A stretch of 64,000 nt of DNA from Gloeopeniophorella convolvens. Its lineage: Eukaryota; Basidiomycota; Agaricomycetes; Russulales. The number at the start of each line of letters is the position of its first letter. The stretch's first letter is position 1. Below the pieces are notes generated by a model. That model was not told where the DNA came from. It worked only from the letters and a program-made list of their open reading frames with translations, and did not search any database. Positions 1 to 13,248 of the stretch are shown here, piece after piece. Location: NCBI GenBank assembly GCA_022496205.1, contig WTXD01000026.1, positions 62,001 through 126,000 of the forward strand, written 5' to 3'. Made by a program: the position numbers and the translations under genes.

Positions 1-261
1 CACTTGATTCATCCTGCAGCGAAGAAAAAACTACACCCAGAGACGTTGAGAGAGGCGAGGCTGCCAGTGCAAGTGGGGTTCCGAGTGAGATTAGGTTCGT
101 CGTCTCGGTGTGATCGACAATTGAGTCGGTTTGCACCGTGTAAAGATTACATTACACACAGCAAAAGTAGGTGATATACAACGGAGATATCTGCGAACAC
201 GTATAATCAACACCGAAGAGGCTTGCTGGGAATACCGAGCAATGAACGCGTACAAGACGGC

Positions 262-1984
262 TCAGAACCTTATTTGACTGGAGAAACTCTGCAGCGCGGA
301 TCCCAGGGTACCGTAGATCGTCGAGCCTTGATTGATGAATACCATCAGAGTTACAGGCTAGACCAACAGGCCGCAACCGGTGGATTAGCAAAATCATGGA
401 AGCGAGAGACGATCGATGATCACTGACTTGGGGTGCGCCATTTGACTGCAAGGACATTATTATGTTGTTCGTATCGACCTCGACTCCCTGCGTCCAGATC
501 TCCTGCACGAACGACACTTGATTCGAGAACAAGCCCAGATCAAACCCAGCCGTCCTGTTCACGAATCCTCGCGCGGCGGATATGAGGGAAAGGTCGTCGC
601 GCAGTGCCTGGATTTGTGCCTGAACGTTAAGAGTGTCGGTGAAGGCGACTGCGGGTCCAGGTCAGGTGGCATTTGCGGACAGTGATTTCTTTGGCTAACT
701 TACAGCCTATCTCAGTGACGAGTATGGATATACCGCTATTGAGTATGCCTGCGGCGATGCCCGCGCCAATCTTATATGCGTATGTATCACGTAAGACATG
801 CGGGGGGACAGTGAGTGGCACCTACTTACAGAAACATTGGCGTTGAAAAAGGGGAACATGAGATAACCCTGCGAGACAAATGGGTCTGTGCCTGTTACAC
901 TTCCTAAGCTGCTCATCTGAGAGATAGTAAGACCAGTCGTCATCATGAGAGACACCTGTGCGAGCAAAATTCAGAACTCGCCGACTGTCGAAACGAGTTC
1001 AGTTCTTGCTGCAAGATCATGCTTAGCTGACGAACGCCGAATTAGCGACTAGGAGGGTGCGCCGGTAGATCACATACTCCCAGCAGGTCGAGAATTGCGG
1101 GTGTGTCTTGCACAGGGTCGACTGACGCAGCAAAGCTTGCAAATGCATTTGTAAAGTCTGACAAATTTCTGGTGAAGCTGTCTAATTCCGTGTTCAATGC
1201 CGATATCAACGGTGTGATCTGAGAAATTTGCTATGGGAGGGGGCGGCGGATGAGTGACATCGCAGCTCTTACTACATGGGGTGGAGTTTGCCTACATTCT
1301 CGAGGACCACCTGCATAGCTGGGACCTTGACTTCATTTGATATGCCTGATTCGACGACGAACGGCAAGAAAGAAGCGTCAAATTCTGACAAGAATAAGCG
1401 GACTGTCAACAGCGATATGCACGTCGAAGTGAGACTTCATACCTCCAGCGAACAATGATACGACGTCTGTCACGTTTTTGAGCAATATCAGGGTCTGATT
1501 GTATTGCTTGGACACAGAAAAGCTGTGGATTAGATACGAAGCTGAACGGCGGCATAAGACCAGCTTACGTTGGCCAAAGAGTTCCAAGCTGGAGTAAACT
1601 TCGTGGGCCCAAGGCCGAGGCTGTCAATGACCACAAGCAGGTCTCCGATTATAGTGAAGTTTGAGACCATCCCGAGGCTGAGGGCGGCGGCATTCTGGAT
1701 ATCCGTGGATAGAATTGCTCCGCCTGCGGCAGAGCGCGCCAAGTTTGCTACACTCGCTTGAAATTGGAACTGAACGGCAGGCGTCACGGAGCTGGGAACC
1801 GTGAATCCTTGCGCAAGCGCTAAGGTGGTGATGTTATTGAAGCGGGCCCTGAACTGTTTGTGCACGCATACCAGGTACTGAATGATATGACCATGTCCTG
1901 AATTGGGTGATATCAGGGGACATTGATAGGTGGTTCTGTGTCCACGTACAAACCAAGGAGGAACAGGGATTTGACAGAACGCAT
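262..1984 (-). CDS. Secreted, mostly helical hypothetical protein (paralog of the gene at 45.7 kb)
   Basis: This is an unrecognised multi-exon gene of roughly 400 residues. The first exon starts at the ATG at 1982-1984 and encodes a short hydrophobic leader (MRSVKSLFLLGL), read as a signal peptide. A GTACGT donor then joins to an exon containing ALAQGFTVPSSVTP. The rest is predicted helical and Ala/Ser-rich. A hydrophobic stretch near 850-900 (TGTDPFVSQGYLMFPFF) aligns with TGTNPLVMFGNLIFPTF in the paralog. The last exon ends at the TGA at 262-264 (GSALQSFSSQIRF). Exon order, a motif ending in VIDSL and the C-terminus all match the plus-strand paralog. A helical secreted protein with one central hydrophobic segment resembles the general layout of alpha-pore-forming proteins. 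That is only a pattern-level guess, and no diagnostic motif was seen. Confidence 0.6.
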
Positions 1985-3212
1985 GGTGGATCCTGCAGTA
2001 ATGCTTAGATGCCCCAACAGCGGAAAAGGCGAGGTGATCAAGTTGGATGTTGCCAGAGCCCCGAAAACCCAAGGGATCCCACAACCTCCATAAATACGCC
2101 TTCAGGACCAGTACCTCGCCAGGACCCGACTCAGAAACTGAATGACGGGAGAGTAAAGTTTGTACAGAACTTCTAGAATTGCTGGAATTCCGACCTCTGA
2201 GTTATATGGATTCTCACACCACCAAGACGATTGTTTTTCGGTGGGGGTAGACCGGAGGGAAGTTAACGAAGTGGTGCCTGTGAGGAAACGGCCATGAGAA
2301 CTCAGAAGGAACGCGTCTGAGACGAGCCGGTCCCTACCCCGGTCCGCGAAGCCCCTGATATGATATGATTAGCATCGTGTGCGCGACTATATTTGCTTGT
2401 GGACTCACGTTACCAATGCGCGCCCACTTCACCGTGGAGTTGGTCAACAGAAGGTTCATCCAACTATCGATCCGAGGCTGCTCCCGTGCCCTGCGCCGCC
2501 ACGCCAACACCCTTTCCGCATCTCGACTTCGCGTGCGTGGCGTGCGTGGACAGAGACGGTGGTATACAGTAGTTCTCGAGACCATGCGGCCGCTCCGCTG
2601 CCTACACGAGAGGAGGTGAGAAAGAGTACGGGCAATGCAACGTAGGTGCCATTTACACGCAAGTCGCCCTAGCGCCGCGCGCCGTGTCCACATCGAAACC
2701 AGCTGTGTCACACCAACGTCGTTCTACGCATAAATTGGCGCAAAAAAATAGCAGGTGCGGAGGCGGCGATGTAATTGCTGAAGGCAGAATTGGCCGACGA
2801 TGGTACCATACGAGCCGAGGACCGTCATAATCGGTCACCTGCGCGAGAAGAAGTTGGTCAACCGGTTATGGTCTACGCGGTGCAGTGCCTGACATGACGC
2901 GCAAGCTGGGAACCCGGAACGTTGCCGAAACGAGCGCCTTCCGAGTGCCCTGAAACCCAGAGTCACAGCTTGGCCTGTTGCACCGTCCCCACTCTTCGCA
3001 TATATGCTCTAGTCAACTACTACCACCATCGACAGCGTTAACGCATCTGCGCGCATACACCCAGAAACCGTGCCAGGACCCAGACCAGGTGCTTGACGCG
3101 CCCTTGTGGTCCTCTCGCACGCTCGGCGGCCCCCTCTCATTCGAATCACCACCACCGTATCCTTTCATCCTACCATCCTCTCTGCACCCACTGACGGCGC
3201 GCGCACACATCC
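1985..3212. other. Intergenic region upstream of MON2
   Basis: This gap separates the divergent secreted-protein and MON2 genes. It has short open frames on both strands around 2334-2840 but no frame with convincing family features. A minus-strand ATG at 2826 opens a 34-codon frame beginning MTVLGSYGTIVG, which I could not extend by splicing. CT-rich sequence and a TATAT element near 3000 precede the MON2 start and probably form its promoter. Confidence 0.4.
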
Positions 3213-6200
3213 ATGAGCTCCCTTGCATTCCTCGTCACTGAGCTCCAGGTGCGTCTACCGCATCTTTGTGTCCGTAGCGGTACTCACATCAACTCACGCA
3301 GTCTTTGGCCAGTGAGACGAGGAGGAAGCATCCTGAGGTTCGCGAGGTGTGTATCTCAACTCTTGGGTGCATATATGCGCATTTATGGCTGGATTTTCCT
3401 TTCAGGCAGCAGAAAAGTCGCTCGCGCTTCTCAAATCCTCTCCAGAACACGCTTCTGCCAACTTAGCTGCAGGTGCGTTCACGCTCCTTACAATGTCTCA
3501 TTCCCTTAGAGCGCCTGGGTGGCGAGGATATGAAACACGCATACATCCACGTGGGGTGGCTCAATGGGCATTAGCCAATAGGCGATCCCACTATGTTCAG
3601 TACCATCATGATTGTGCTGTTCCGCGCCCAAGTGTCCATGGTATCAAAGATGGGATAACTGACGGTCTCCTGTGTCATCAGATGGTCCATACGTAGAAGA
3701 TCTTCTTCGCCCCATTTTCATGGGTTGCGCGACGAAAAACGTCAAGGTCATCAGCATCGCCCTTGGCGCCCTCCAGCGCCTCATCACCCTCCGCGCCGTC
3801 TCCATCAATGCGGTGCCGGCTGCTATCCAAACGATGAACGACTGCATGTCGCAGGGCGTCGATATCCAGCTCAAGATCCTGCAGACGCTGCTCTCCCTCA
3901 TCACGAACCTCCCCGCGATACACGGACGCCTACTTGCGGACGTGCGTGCTCTGTGCGCCCGTGCGCGCGCTGTTGGCCCTGCTTACTGATGCCTTACCTA
4001 GGCCTTACTACTCTGTTTCAAATTACATGAATCGAGAACCACGGTGGTGTCGTCGACTGCGGCCGCGACGCTGCGCCAGCTCGTTATGTTCGTCGTCGAC
4101 AAGGTCGTCGAAGAGGACCGCCACCCACCACCCACAACAGAGCTCGAGCCGACCACCCTCCCCGACGGCACCACACAAGAGCTAGGGCCCGCCGCGCACG
4201 ATGCGTTTGCCATTTTTGAGGATCTGTGCCTCCTCGGCAATGGCGAGCACCCACATTTCCTACAGCTCGAGCACTTGCACAAGACATTCGCGCTCGAGCT
4301 CATCGAAAGCGTGCTGACGAACTACCACGAACTCTTCCACAAGGTGTGCCTCGTCCCTCCCATTCTTCCGCACTTACCTTACGCTGCGTGCGCCGATAGC
4401 ACCCAGAGCTGTTGCTACTACTTCGGCACCACCTTTGCCCGCTACTGCTCAAGGCACTCTCCGAGCGTGCTGTCTTCCCGCTCACGCTCCGTGGCACGCG
4501 CGTCGTCTTCATCCTGCTCAAGCAGTTCGCCCCCGAGCTCCCGACTGAGGCCGAGGTCTTCCTCACCCTCCTCGTCAAGTTCATTGGCGGTGATTCGGAC
4601 ATGCCAGACGCGCGCCCTGGCTGGATGCGCGTCCTTGCGCTCGAAATTATGCGGGGGTGCGTTCCCGGGACTTCTTGACTCCTGTAGTACTGACGGTGGT
4701 AGCTGACGCAGACTGTGCGGCGATGCCGAATTCATGCGCGGCGTTTGGACGCGCTACGACGCCGCGGCGGACATGGGCGTTGGCGCAGCGCGGGTCTTCA
4801 CGCCGCTCGTCGCGGCGCTACAGCGTCTCATCTCCTCGCGCCCGGCGTTGCTCGGTGTCTCCGCGGAGATGCTGGGCGCTGCTGATGGGCACATGCATGC
4901 TCTGCCTCTCCCGCGCGACGGTGTTGCAGGGCTCGTTGCCACTGCCGCAAGCGCAACAGTTTCAAATGTTGTTGGGATGATTGGCACCGACGCAGGGCTC
5001 AGCGTCCAAGCCGCCGCAATGAAAGTGCAGTGGTGTGTGCTCCTCTCGTCGGCAACATATGTGTTTGCTAATTGAGGTGCGCGGGCAGCATTGATCAACT
5101 TGACAAGGCGGATGCGCCACCCATCCCCGACGCATACCCATGTCTCCTCGGCATACAGTGCCTTGTTGCGCTCGCCGACGGGCTCGCCGCCTACGTCCTC
5201 CCGCTCTACAACGCCCTTTCCCGCGCAAGCTCCCCCAACACTCTCCCGAGTGCGCTCGATCCCGATACCCTCCCCGCCTCCGAGCCTGCCGCGCCCGGTC
5301 TACGCGCAGCACGCGGCATGCTCGCAGCAGGATGGCCTGCGCTCCTCGCCGGCCTCGCGCAGCTGCTCAGCGCCAACCTCGCGCCCCCGCTCTTCGGGGA
5401 CGTCCTCGGCGCGCTGGCCGGGCTCGCACGCGCTGCCGGTGCACTTGCACTGGCAACGCCGCGTGATGCGCTTCTCGCTGCCCTTGCGCGCGCGGCGCTA
5501 CCCCCACGCGTCGTCGCTGCGCGTGAGGATGACCCTGCAGCGCTCACAAGCACGCTCGGACCACGCAACCTCGCATGCCTGCGCGCGCTCGTTGGCGCTG
5601 CCGGTGCACTAGCGGGCGCGCTCGGCGCCGGGTGGTTCGCCGTGCTCGAGGCGCTGCAAAATGCCGAATACGTCCTCGCGGCGCGCGCCCCGCCCGGGAC
5701 GCCCGTCACGCCCATGCGGCCGCAGCACCACCACCCACATCACCCACCGCTTCAACAACAACACCCTCTTCTGGCCGATGCAGAGCCCGAAGCAGTCCTC
5801 GCCGCTGTACAGCGCCTGTTCGATGCGAGCAAGGCGCTCGACGACGCGGCGTTTCGGGATTTCGTGCAGGCGCTGTGCCGGCTCAGTGCGGACATGGTTG
5901 GGATGCAGAGTGGGTTTGGTGCGAGCGGGAGTGGGAGCAGCGGGTTGGATGTGGGCGAGGACGACGGCGCGCCGCCGGTTAGTCCGAGCGAAAGCGTGGC
6001 GAGCCTCGGCACGCCGCGCTCGGAGAAGTTTGGGCGGCGCCGGGTGAGCGGGATTCATATCCCACGGACCTTGGTGCGTCCAGCGTATAAACAGGACATG
6101 TGCGTGGAGCTAATCCTTGTATTGCTTCGTGCAGCGATCCGGCGACTTTGGCATTGCCCGTCTAGGTGGCGTCGCGCTGCTCAACATCCAGCGCCTCGTT

Positions 6201-9200
6201 TTCCGCCCGCCGGACGTCGCGTGGGACGCGACAACGGCACACCTACTCGGAGTCCTGCAACACCCTGGCGCGCCGCCCGCGCTGCGCGCCCAGGCCGCGC
6301 GCACGCTCGACGACATCCTCGGCGCTGTGCCGCGCGCGCTCGCAGGCGCGCCGCCCGAGACGCAAGCGCCGGTGCAAGAGCGTGTGCTCAACGCGCTGGC
6401 CGCGCAGATTTCCCTCGATGGCGGCGGCGGAGCAACGGAGCTGCGCCGCATGGGGCTCGAAGCGCTGCACACGCTACTGGAGGGCGCAGGGCACACGCTG
6501 CTCGTCGGCTGGGGCGCGCTGTTCGACGTGCTCGGCGGCGTATGCGCGCCGCGCGGCGTCGTCGAGCGCGGGTATGCGCCGCTGATCAAGGCCGCGTTCC
6601 AGTGCATGACGCTGGCGTGCGACGCACTGCCGCGCCTCGACCCGCCCGCGCTGCGCCGCTGCATCGTCGCGCTCGGCCGCTTCGGCGCGCAAGCGGACAC
6701 GAACATCGCGCTCACGGCCGCCGAGAGCCTCTTCTGGGGTGTGTCGGACGCGGTGCAGGCGAAGCGCCGCGAGGCTGCGCTCGAGCGCGAGTACAGTGCG
6801 CTGTGGATGGATCTGCTGCTGGAGCTGCTGGGCCTGTGCGGGGACGCGCGGCCGGAGGTGCGCGCGGGCGCTATTCAGACGCTCTTCAGGACGCTCCAGC
6901 TGTACGGCGCGACGCTCAGCCTCGAGACATGGGACGAGTGCGTGTGGCGCGTTGCGTTGCCGCTCCTCGACGCGCTCGCGCCGCGCGCGCTCGAGGCCTC
7001 CGCGCCCGCCACCTCCTCTTCCCCGGACGCCGCCCCGCCTCCCGACGGGGCGTGGGCAGACTCGCTCGTCGTCGCGCTGCAGAGCCTCGGCGCCGTCCTC
7101 GCGGAATTCCTCGTGCCGAAGATCATGCGCCTGCCCACCTTCGCCGCAGCGTGGGACGCGCTCCTCGCGCACGTCCGCGCCGCTTTCGGCCGCGGGCTTG
7201 GCGCGCCCGCGTTGCGGTGTCTTGAACGCGCGCTACGCGCCGCAGAGGCTGCGGCAGGAGAAGCAGAGCTGCGCGACGGTCTGGTGCACGTGTGGACGCG
7301 CGCCTGGGACATGTGCGACGAGGTCGGCGCGGTGGTGGTCGCGCGCGAGCGCGTGGCGCCGTTCTCGCAGGAGAGCCTGGTTGCGCTGGTGGATGTTGTG
7401 AAGTGCGCGCGGGCGATCAGCCGCGCGTTGGACGGGAAGGAGTGGCCGCTGGAGCGCGTCGCGCGGCTCATGGCGATTCTGAAGGGTGCGTTGTCTTCCT
7501 CGCTGGTGTGGTGCTTGCGGTCATGTGGCTGACGTAATGCGATGACGCAGGTGTGCTGATGTACCCATACTCGCCGGACTACCGGCCGGACATCGATGCG
7601 CTCTCGCCGGTCCAGGTGCGTGCCTTGTATGCGTGCCCTCGAGCCATGTGTTGATGCATGAACACTAGGCGATCGTCATGGGCGCGGTCGAGGGCATCGA
7701 GCTGGCAGAAACTGGCGTGGCGGCGCACGCGCTGCGCGACCTCGCCGAGTACGCCACCCTCGCGTTCATCGCGTCTTTCGACGTCCCGAGCCTGCCCACG
7801 CGCACGTCCGTGCTCTCAGTGAGCGTGTCAACGTCGTCTGTGCCCGCGCCCCCGCAGAAGCGCATCACGTATATCGCACTCTCGAAGATGTGCATGCCGC
7901 GACTCGCGGAGCTGTTCCTGCGCTTCCGCGAGCGCGACGAGATGCTAGTTGACGCGACGCTCGAGGCGGTGCTCGCTGCATACGCCGTGCCCATCAAGCT
8001 CAAGTACGACTGCCCGCCGGCGTCAAAGTTTGGCAAGGACAAGCCACTGTGGAAGACGGCGACAGAGTGCTTCTTGCGGGTCGTCCGGGAAGTTGGGCCG
8101 CGCGTTGATGCATTGGGTAGTAGTGCGTTGCGCTTCTTGGTTGACGATTCGCGTAGATGCTGATCCATAGTCGCCCGCAGAGCTGCCTGACGCACGGGTA
8201 GAGAGCATATGGCGACAGGTCATCGACGTATACCGAGGTGGTATCCTAGCCGACTGGTGAGCACATATAGGCGCCCATATGCCTTTTTACGTGGTTTTGG
8301 GCTCACCAACGGACAGTTCTGCAGCGGACAACTTGACATTCTCGGAGCAGGAAGAAGAAGAAAACTTCGACCTGTCGCTGATTACGTCGCTCGAGGTCGA
8401 TGTCGTGCCATGCCTCGGTGACATACGCGTGCCGGACTACCTCATCACACAACTTGCGAAGGTTTTGCAGCAGGGCTCGCAGCTGCGGGAGTTCGAGCCG
8501 GGAGATGACTACCCGTACACACCTATCACACCGCTTCTGCGGCCGCACGAGCGCAGCCTCTCATGGGACAACAAGGAAGACCCGCAGGACGATGTTGGCA
8601 GCACTGCACTATCGACGGCCGTCTCCCGGGAACGTTTCTCCTATTGGTGCTTCGATCTGCTCTTCTTGATTTGCTCAAACGCGTCAAAAGGTAGGAACCC
8701 CTGCTCTTCAGTTCGTTCGCTTTGATTCCAATTGCCCCGTTGTAGACCACGAAACATCGAGGCGACGAGTCGCTGCGCTCAGTCTCCCCGCGCTGATTGG
8801 CCGATGTCGTACAACACTAGCCGGATACGTGGCGGATGAGCGGCTTCGCGGGAATCTCCCGTTCCCGAGGTCAGCTGTCACGCTCCAACTGAACGTCCGC
8901 ACGATCTAATATGCCATGCAGGGTACGCGAGGAAGAGCTGCTATACGTGCTGCACAAACTGCAGGAGCTGCATCTATGGTCAGGGTCGCTCTGGGCAGCA
9001 CTGTCAGAAACTCCATCAAAATACGCGACGGAGCAGCCCGGTGCGCATGCGCATCCCCATCCACCATTGTTCAAAGACTGACTGATGCTCCGGTCCCAGC
9101 CATCGACGCGGCATTGCCGCCGTCTGAGCTCGTCGCGGACGCAGTGAAGCGGTCGCCGCGCGCGCACGTCTTCCACTTCTACAGCGTGCTGTGCGAGATC

Positions 9201-9407
9201 GCGTCCGTGCCGCGCAAGGCACCGAGCGCGTGGGTCATGTCGGACCGCCTGCTCGCGTCCACAGCGCGCGACACCGTCGCTACGCGTCCCGGGAGCCGTA
9301 TCGCCGCAGGCGGCCTGAGCCCTAACCGGCTCGTGGCTCTGGATGCGCGAACGCTCGCAAGGGAGTGTCTGAAGGAGGTAGGGCACGAGCTCGGCGTGCC
9401 CCGGTAG
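3213..9407 (+). CDS. MON2: MON2 homolog (Sec7-related endosome/Golgi trafficking scaffold)
   Basis: The gene encodes a large HEAT/armadillo-type helical protein of about 1,700-1,800 residues in many exons. Known family members are Arf-GEF-like scaffolds without a Sec7 catalytic domain that act at the trans-Golgi and endosomes. The start MSSLAFLVTELQ is followed by short exons reading SLASETRRKHPEVRE and AAEKSLALLKSSPEH, the dimerisation/cyclophilin-binding type N-terminus. Next comes FMGCATKNVKVISIALGALQ and a region beginning LVMFVVDKVVEE. Downstream, LGIQCLVALADGLAAYV and FGIARLGGVALLNIQRLVF match the central region of MON2. The last exon ends at GHELGVPR (stop 9405-9407). GC content is very high at 5.1-7.5 kb, so long shadow frames appear on both strands. 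Introns in this gene repeatedly use GTGCGT donors. The assignment rests on recognised sequence and exact joins may shift. Confidence 0.88.
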
Positions 9408-9960
9408 GCTTGTAGGTGCGAGGGTTGCATGACCATACGCTAATATTATTCTCCGTTTTTCGGATTATTTATATGCTGCGATTTCGTATAATTAGCGTCT
9501 AATATCTATGTTTTCGGTGCCATGTACCATGTACTGGGCCAATGCTTCAGCAACGGTACCTCTCTGCACCTCCGGCTAGGGCTCTCCCAAGCTCCAGCCG
9601 GCGATTGCCGAGGTTTCGGGTCGGCATCCCGGAAACACCGAGACACTGTCCCATGAATTGCTTGATCGATTCGCTGGACCACAGGACTATCATCCATGAA
9701 CGCTTCTAGTCCTTACAATGCGAGCTGACAAAGGTGTGCTTCGCGAGTTATCGAAGGTTATCGAGCTGTCGACGCCGGTGCCGGTACGTCTGCTACAATG
9801 TGGCAGCCGCACTCAAGTCGCAATATTCACATGACGAAATGCTAGTACAACCGAATCGAGAGGCAGACTAGGACAGACTGTGGCGATGCTCCAAGGGAAG
9901 CTGCACCCGGTTGTAATTCAAATCGACTCAGTTTCAATTACGTCGGAACTCCGCCCGTCC
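9408..9960. other. Intergenic, AT-rich spacer between MON2 and the transferase cluster
   Basis: MON2 (plus) and the first glutathione transferase (minus) converge here. The 9430-9510 part is AT-rich (TATTATTC, TTATTTATATG, TATAATTAG) and fits 3' untranslated and polyadenylation sequence. I see no supported gene in the rest. Confidence 0.45.
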
Positions 9961-10737
9961 TCAGGGGGTGACTTTGACTGCTTGCCATGCAGGGCGGGAC
10001 GAAATATCTTGCCACCACCTTCGAAAACAAAGACTCAGCTACCGTGTCAGATTCATGGTGGAGTTCCTACCTCCAAACGTTTGGACGCTTCTCGAAAAGC
10101 CCCAGTCCCTCCTCAACAAACGTGTTGCCGTAGGGCAAGTGGAAAAAGTCAGCGAGCGTGATTTCCTGAAATTGTGATCATTAACACATAGCAGCGCACG
10201 CCCGCAGAGAGACTGACGTCGCCTGCCAGGTACTTCTGCTTCGAAAGAATCTGCTCGTAGATGTCCAGAGTTGGCTCGATGCGCGCAACAATCGCCCCAA
10301 AGTGTGGATCACTCAAGTCTTTGTAGCCCTCGCGCAACGCCAAGATGATGTCGCGGCCCTGAGGTTGGAAGTAGCTCGTCTCGACGCTCACAGCCTGTTC
10401 AAAGCGTGCAAGGCCATGAAGATCCTTTGGGATGAACGCGGGGCCTCTACCCGCAGGGTGCACCACGAGATAGCGCGAGATGGCTCGCGATTCGTACATC
10501 TCGAATCCATCATCGTTCTGCGACCGTTCTGAGCACAGAGAACTCATGAATGGACGAGGTACGTACAATGTATGGAACGACGCCGAAGGGTTGGTGGGAG
10601 AGGTACTCAGCTCCTTTATGCACATTCGTGGCCTTGTCCAGTTGTATGAACTCATACGGGATTCCGCGCTCCTTGGCAATATGCGCGGCGCGGCGCACGC
10701 AGGAGGATACTGGCCATCCGTAGATCTTGAGGGTCAT
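9961..10737 (-). CDS. Glutathione S-transferase, phi/Ure2-like (copy 1)
   Basis: The product conjugates or reduces electrophiles with glutathione in the cytosol. The thioredoxin-fold N-terminus starts MTLKIYGWPVSSCVRRAAH and continues to HQPFGVVPYI, which carries the cis-proline VP of the glutathione site. A candidate catalytic Ser/Cys lies in SSC. After an intron the frame resumes NDDGFEMYESRAISRYL, the ES motif that binds the gamma-glutamyl end. The helical C-terminal domain includes KQKYLAGD. It ends in an exon reading WWQDISSRPAWQAV, with stop at 9961-9963. Length (about 215-220 residues) is normal. Introns fall at the same places as in the next two copies, after PYI and after the LAGD/E motif, which shows tandem duplication. 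Its N-terminal sequence is the most diverged of the three. Confidence 0.88.
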
Positions 10738-11515
10738 GTTCAGTGTTGCGTGGGGCTGATGAAGACCACCAAGATCGCGTTCAGCTAAATACTAGCCCCG
10801 AAATAGCCTCCTGTAAGTAGACCGCACCCAGATTGGTGACAATGGACCAATCTGTCGGGCTGAAAAAAGAACCCCGCCGTACAGTAAGTACACTGATGAG
10901 ATTATCTCATGCTGAGTGGATGCTCGTGGAGTAACTTGAGACCGGGCAATGGCATGTGGGATTTGTAGAACAGGGACACCCGTGCCGGTGGATTCTCATG
11001 ACCTTTTAACATTGAATAATCAGATGTTGATGCAGCGAGCGAAGGTCTGTAAACTGCAGGGACTCACACGTGGCGGGCAGGTGAGCTGTTGTCCTGATGG
11101 GTTTTTGTTGGGGCCCGCAACGAAGTTGTGCCGGGTTCACAACCAACTCAGAGCTGGATCGCGAGTTTACCTTGCCAACTGCGAGCAAGTGACTGAAAAC
11201 CGGAGAAGAAATACGGTACAATGGCGGTGGCATTGACTCGGAACTGAGAACCGCTTGGAATCCACGGTGACAGTGACGGTGGTGGACAAAGTCATGGTCG
11301 ACGCGGACGTGACACGGCCCGTCGGCCGAATAGTCAGGACTGATTACATCAGAACCTCTTCGAACTCCGAACTACTCCGAACCAGTGAGACAACCAACTT
11401 TCCCTCCGCGAGGACTCGCCTCTCACTGCCATTCACAAAGTTCATTTCACACGTCGTCACCATAGCTTCAGTTACCAGCACCACAAATATGAGCCTCTGT
11501 TCGACGTCCTTCTCA
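10738..11515. other. Intergenic spacer between transferase copies 1 and 2
   Basis: This contains the promoter of copy 1 and the 3' region of copy 2. Open frames on both strands are under 110 codons and none shows transferase or other family features. I see no supported gene. Confidence 0.4.
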
Positions 11516-12338
11516 TTAGGCTCCGTCTTTGACTGCCTGCCATGCTGGCCGCTCCGATATGTCCTTCCACCACCTGCGTAACTTGTCGGCCACGTTCTTA
11601 ACGGCTGGACGGGTCACGGCACCACGCACCTGTGAAGATTGGGACGGTTTTCAAGGTCACCGTAGCCACTCTCAAAGACCATACTCCCGTATGGCAGATG
11701 GTAGAGGTCTGCGAGCGTCACTTCCTACAGTAGCGAATGCCGTCAGCCTGGCACACTTCACAGTAAGCTCTCAACATGCCTCGCCAGCCAGGTACTTTTG
11801 TTTGCTCAATATTTCTTCGTATGCGTCTAGCTTGGCTTCAAAAAGAGGAACGAGTTCCTTCAAGCGAGCTTCGTCGGTGGGTTGACCATAATACGGCTTG
11901 ATCACTGCCTCCTTGCCTATGGCGCTAGCGAGTGGATCGAACTGTGCATATTCGATGCTGGCGGCCTGCTCGAACTTTGCATAGGCCTTGGGTTCTGTTG
12001 GGACCAGCCCCGGTCCGGAACCGAGGGTCGCCAAGTAGCGGCCGATAGCTCGTGATTCGAACAGCTCGAAGCCGTCATCTTGCTTTCGACGACAGCATCA
12101 AGTCAGGCTTTGTATTGCGCGCAGAGTAGGTACGCACGGTGATGTACGGGACTTGACCGAAGGGCTGGTGCTCGAGGTGAGGCGCCTGCTTGTGTTCTCT
12201 CACCTTGAAATTCACTGGAACGAGTTCGTAGGGGATATTGCGTTCCCTTGCGATGAGCGCCGCACGACGGGTACATGTAGAGACCGAAACTCCGTGAAGC
12301 CTGAACGTCACAGGTGTTTTCTGTGAGGCGAAGGACAT
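11516..12338 (-). CDS. Glutathione S-transferase, phi/Ure2-like (copy 2)
   Basis: This is the second gene of the tandem triplet. It starts MSFASQKTPVTFRLHGVS, with a longer N-terminal lead than its neighbours. SVSTCTRRAAL follows, with the Ser/Cys expected to activate glutathione, then EHQPFGQVPYI with the cis-proline. Exon 2 opens with QDDGFELFESRAIGRYL, carrying the glutathione-binding E-S pair, and runs to KQKYLAGE. The C-terminal exons read EVTLADLYHLPYG and then WWKDISERPAWQAVKDGA, with stop at 11516-11518. All introns match copies 1 and 3 in place. Length is about 225 residues. Cytosolic detoxification is the family role. The substrate cannot be read from sequence. Confidence 0.9.
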
Positions 12339-13248
12339 CTTCGCAGATATTCGACGAACCCCTCGGTTTGCTCGTTCTTATAGATCCACGGACTTGTCTA
12401 GCTGGTTTCCGGGTCAATCAGATTACTCACCCCCTTCGTCATACCCCACCCTCTTCTCGAATGGTAGAGCCAGATCAGCCACTACTCCGCCCGCAATATG
12501 CAGTCTGATGCGTCTACGCAGCCGTCTGCCAACCTTGAGGTTAGGAGGCCCAGTGATCCAGCAGATCCGCTGGATGCCGCACGCCTGGGCCTCGAGTCGA
12601 TAGCTACTAGCTACGGCACGCTCTAGCATTGGCACGCCCTAAGAATCTGATGCAGATATGGTTATTGAATTGTTTCCACGATATGATGCATTAATTTAGC
12701 ATCTTGTCATTCACGTACACACGCTGGTAGCTCTTGCTGGGGTCAATTGGGTTCGATACACCGGCGTTGGTGCAGTCCTAATTATAGACTAACGAATATT
12801 CACGTGCTGTAATCGAGTCACGTGCCCAACGGCGCCTGTCCAACTTGGGCTCGTTGCCGGACGTTTCTTTCCAAACCTCATCAGCATCGATCTTCCGCTT
12901 TTTTCTGTAATCCTTAGCCAATGGCAAACAGTTCATAAAGCCTCTTGGTATGTGGTCCGAGCCTCATTAGGATCGCCTCGGACATCCGAAAGAAAAAAAT
13001 TCCGTACGTGAGGTGTCGCTCGGAGCCCGAACTCCGTACGGAAGTCTTTGGCTGTCAGTAAGTTCCTGGGCTGCCCTGATCTTCACAAACTTTCCGTAAC
13101 TCACGAGCGAACGACTCAGACAGTTTGTGGTTTACAAATCGTGGTATTACTTCCCTCTATCATCTATTGTGATATACGTGTCAAATCCTCAATGTTACAA
13201 ATGGCTGGCGCAGGCAACTTTGGTCCCTGCTATACATCGTTCCACCCT
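12339..13248. other. Intergenic spacer between transferase copies 2 and 3
   Basis: The spacer is about 0.9 kb and carries the copy 2 promoter and the copy 3 3' end. Small open frames near 12,314-12,635 have no recognisable product. No gene is supported. Confidence 0.4.

Noticed and set aside
2334..2838. Overlapping short frames upstream of MON2, including MTVLGSYGTIVG
   Set aside because: Could not be extended through canonical introns to a complete protein.
5072..7225. 717-codon continuous frame
   Set aside because: It carries MON2 only up to about 6,070. The rest is an Arg/Ala-rich shadow of the true exon in another frame (6,130-7,490).
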